Assembly (NCBI GenBank): GCA_024643445.1
Contig: JAHEMX010000209.1
Location: forward strand, 1-6,727
DNA from: Desulfobulbaceae bacterium
GTDB lineage: Bacteria > Desulfobacterota > Desulfobulbia > Desulfobulbales > Desulfocapsaceae
Length of the DNA stretch: 6,727 bases
Direction of reading: 5' to 3'
Below the pieces are notes generated by a model. The model had not been told where the DNA came from. It saw nothing but the letters and a program-made list of their open reading frames with translations, and made no database searches. The translations under genes and the position numbers were made by a program. Shown one piece after another: positions 4,967 to 6,727 of this stretch (positions are counted from its first letter, which is position 1; each line of letters starts with the position of its first letter).

Positions 4967-6661
4967 ATGAAAATTACTTCCCTGCGAAAGACCTATAAAA
5001 ACACCAAGCGGTTGGCTGAGATCATCAAGGTCTTATCCAAGTTCGGATTTCGCGAAGTCATTACCGAAACCGGATTGCACCGGTTTCTGGGAAAAACCAG
5101 TGATGACACGGCAAAAGACCATCAATCCCAGATCGAAAAACTGAGCAGACCGGTTCGGGCCCGGATGGTGCTTGAGGAACTCGGTCCTACCTTCATAAAA
5201 ATCGGTCAGATTCTCTCCACCAGGCCCGATCTTATTCCCCCCGAATGGGCTGAGGAATTTTCCGAGCTGCAGGACAATGTCTCTCCGGTGTCCTTTGAGT
5301 CTATTCATCAGGTGCTCGACGATGAATTTCCCGGCCGGCTCGATCTTCTTTTTGACTCCATAGAAGAGACGCCACTGGCCGCTGCCTCCGTGGCCCAGGT
5401 GCACCGGGCCGCTCTCATCAATGGAGATGAGGTGGTCATTAAAGTACTCAAACCCGGAAATCGGGAGCGGGTCGAAGATGACGTGTCCCTGCTCGAGAGC
5501 ATGGCTGAACTTGTCGAACAATATTTTTCGGATCTCGGCTACAGCCCGATAGAGGTTGCCAATGAATTTTCACGCGAGCTCTTGCGGGAGGTCAATTTCA
5601 TCCAGGAGGCACAGGCCACGGAGCGGCTCTACCGCTATTTCGAGGATGACCCGGACATCAGCTTTCCCCGCGTCTACTGGCAGGCTTCCACCCGTAACGT
5701 GCTCACCCTCGAAGAGATCAAAGGAACGCCTCTCTCAGAGATTTCACCAGCGCAGTTAGGACCGGTTCTCTGCCGGAAGATTGTTGCCAACGCAACGAAA
5801 TCGGTCTTCAAGCAGTGTTTGAAATTTGGTTTTTTCCACGCTGATCCTCATCCGGGCAATATTTTCCTGCTCGAAGGCGGACAACTCTGCTTCATCGATT
5901 GCGGGACGACCGGCCATCTCGACAAGAAAACCGCAGAGCATCTCGTCGATCTGGTCGCCGGCGTTATCAAGGGCAATATCCAATTGCTCTGTCGTGTCGT
6001 CATTGAACTCACCGATGTCGATCCGGCAATGACCGACCGCCGGGACTTCAGGGCGGACCTGCAGCAACTGATCAGCCAGGTACAATCAACGCCGCTTGAA
6101 CATATCAACCTGGCGAGCCTGCTCTCTGATTTCTTCATCATGCTGCAACGCTACAAGATACGCTGTCCCAGCGATCTGCTGCTTCTGGTCAAGGCATTGT
6201 CCACGATCGAGACAGTGGCCGCAGAAATCGACCCCACCTTTGACGTCCTGGCCCATGTCGAACCGGAAATAGAAGAAGTTGTCACCAGTCGCTATGGCCT
6301 TGGAGCCATCAGGAAGCGGATGCAGAAAACCCTTACCAGCTATCTGCTGCTCCTGGAAGATATTCCCCGTGATGTCCAACGCTTTCTGGACCATGCCAGA
6401 CATCACCGGTTTACGCTGAACCTCGAGTTGATGCGGATTGAGCATCTTGGCGAAAAAATAGATTTATCCAGCCGGATGATGGGAATGGCGATGATCATCG
6501 CCGCCTTGATCGTCGGTTCGTCTATACTGATCCTTGCTGACCGACTTTCCCGGGAACAGGGCATCATCGGACATATCGGCATTATCGGGCTGATCCTGGC
6601 CGGGGTTTATTCCGCTGGATTCGTCGCCTCCTTCCTTCTGCCAAAAAAGAAACAAAAATAG
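4967..6661 (+). CDS. ubiB: UbiB/ABC1 (ADCK)-family atypical kinase, membrane anchored
   Basis: 564-residue member of the UbiB family of atypical protein-kinase-like ATPases that support ubiquinone (coenzyme Q) biosynthesis at the membrane; the exact reaction is not settled even in model organisms. Visible in order: a helical N-terminus; the family-specific KxGQ motif in FIKIGQILSTRPDLIP (K78-Q81); the Ala-rich nucleotide loop AAASVAQVHRA (138-148); a VIKV lysine (K159); the catalytic-loop equivalent HADPHPGN (291-298, with D293 and N298); the metal-binding IDCG (D311); and two hydrophobic C-terminal helices (about 505-525 and 533-557) followed by a basic tail KKKQK. Those two helices are typical of UbiB. 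The ATG at 4967 was chosen because MKITSLRKTYKNTKRLAEII resembles family N-termini and gives normal length; the frame is open back to 4712, and a TTG at 4934 has a better ribosome site. The gene is divergent from dnaG. The ubiB symbol is by family; if the host uses menaquinone, its role could differ. Confidence 0.9.
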   Translation: MKITSLRKTYKNTKRLAEIIKVLSKFGFREVITETGLHRFLGKTSDDTAKDHQSQIEKLSRPVRARMVLEELGPTFIKIGQILSTRPDLIPPEWAEEFSELQDNVSPVSFESIHQVLDDEFPGRLDLLFDSIEETPLAAASVAQVHRAALINGDEVVIKVLKPGNRERVEDDVSLLESMAELVEQYFSDLGYSPIEVANEFSRELLREVNFIQEAQATERLYRYFEDDPDISFPRVYWQASTRNVLTLEEIKGTPLSEISPAQLGPVLCRKIVANATKSVFKQCLKFGFFHADPHPGNIFLLEGGQLCFIDCGTTGHLDKKTAEHLVDLVAGVIKGNIQLLCRVVIELTDVDPAMTDRRDFRADLQQLISQVQSTPLEHINLASLLSDFFIMLQRYKIRCPSDLLLLVKALSTIETVAAEIDPTFDVLAHVEPEIEEVVTSRYGLGAIRKRMQKTLTSYLLLLEDIPRDVQRFLDHARHHRFTLNLELMRIEHLGEKIDLSSRMMGMAMIIAALIVGSSILILADRLSREQGIIGHIGIIGLILAGVYSAGFVASFLLPKKKQK

Positions 6662-6679
6662 ACGCTTCCGTTCAGCGCA

Positions 6680-6713
6680 ACTGACAGGTGATGTCAGTCT
6701 GCCAGTGCCAGAC
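6680..6713. repeat. Two overlapping small hairpins after the ubiB-like gene
   Basis: ACTGACA (6680-6686) pairs perfectly with TGTCAGT (6692-6698) around a 5-base loop. GTCTG (6697-6701) pairs with CAGAC (6709-6713) around 7 bases. They share two bases, so they compete or stack. They begin 19 bases after the stop codon, where a terminator is expected, but only GATTT follows rather than a real T-run. They may be a weak terminator or 3'-end-protecting structure. Confidence 0.4.
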
Positions 6714-6727
6714 AGATTTCCGCGAAG

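Noticed and set aside
5033..5521. Minus-strand open frame of 162 residues inside the ubiB-like gene
   Set aside because: It lies antisense to strongly conserved UbiB motifs and has no recognisable domain.
5897..5902. DCG instead of the kinase DFG motif in the UbiB-like protein
   Set aside because: It looked like a lost catalytic feature, but the metal-binding Asp is kept and, as I recall, E. coli UbiB also has IDCG. It is family-typical rather than odd.
6694..6727. Minus-strand frame ending FAEICLALAD then TGA, which could be the tail of a convergent gene; also a plus-strand ATG at 6691 running off the edge
   Set aside because: About ten codons at a window edge cannot be identified, and the two readings compete. 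Sequence beyond 6727 would decide.

Overview
The window carries four recognisable protein genes from what looks like a Gram-negative bacterium of moderately high GC. Three lie on the minus strand and read leftwards: primase dnaG, then the primary sigma factor rpoD, then the DNA-processing gene dprA, which runs off the left edge. The fourth, a UbiB/ABC1-family atypical kinase, reads rightwards from a divergent start. The dnaG-rpoD pairing, the proteobacterial-type RpoD (with a non-conserved region between sigma regions 1.2 and 2) and the UbiB variant suggest a proteobacterium or a Desulfobacterota (delta) relative. That placement is an inference; no rRNA or other decisive marker is present.

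Layout. 1-909 (-): dprA, complete at its N-terminus, cut after the Rossmann-fold core. 910-1001: short gap with a GC hairpin and T-run that should terminate rpoD transcription. 1002-2711 (-): rpoD, ordinary in regions 1.2 to 4 but with a highly acidic, tandemly repeated N-terminus where region 1.1 is expected. 2712-2913: AT-rich gap with a candidate rpoD promoter, inverted repeats and a cluster of ATCGA/TCGAT words. 2914-4719 (-): dnaG, with zinc-finger, TOPRIM core and helicase-binding regions in the usual order. 4720-4966: divergent control region with a near-palindromic -10 element and a 9-bp inverted repeat. 4967-6661 (+): ubiB-like gene ending in two membrane helices. 6662-6727: short tail with two overlapping small hairpins and no supported gene.

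How the genes fit together. DnaG primes replication and RpoD directs housekeeping transcription; this resembles the classical macromolecular-synthesis operon, although the 202-bp gap and candidate internal promoter suggest rpoD can also be transcribed alone. DprA loads RecA on incoming single-stranded DNA in transformation and appears to be a separate unit behind a terminator. The UbiB-like protein belongs to quinone/lipid metabolism and is linked to the others only by sharing the divergent promoter region.

Most of the window is ordinary core genome. I see no mobile element, CRISPR array, tRNA or rRNA, and no convincing new multi-gene system. The most unusual item is the RpoD N-terminus: 31 acidic residues and no Lys or Arg in the first 70, built largely from four 8-residue repeats and followed by an Arg-rich segment.
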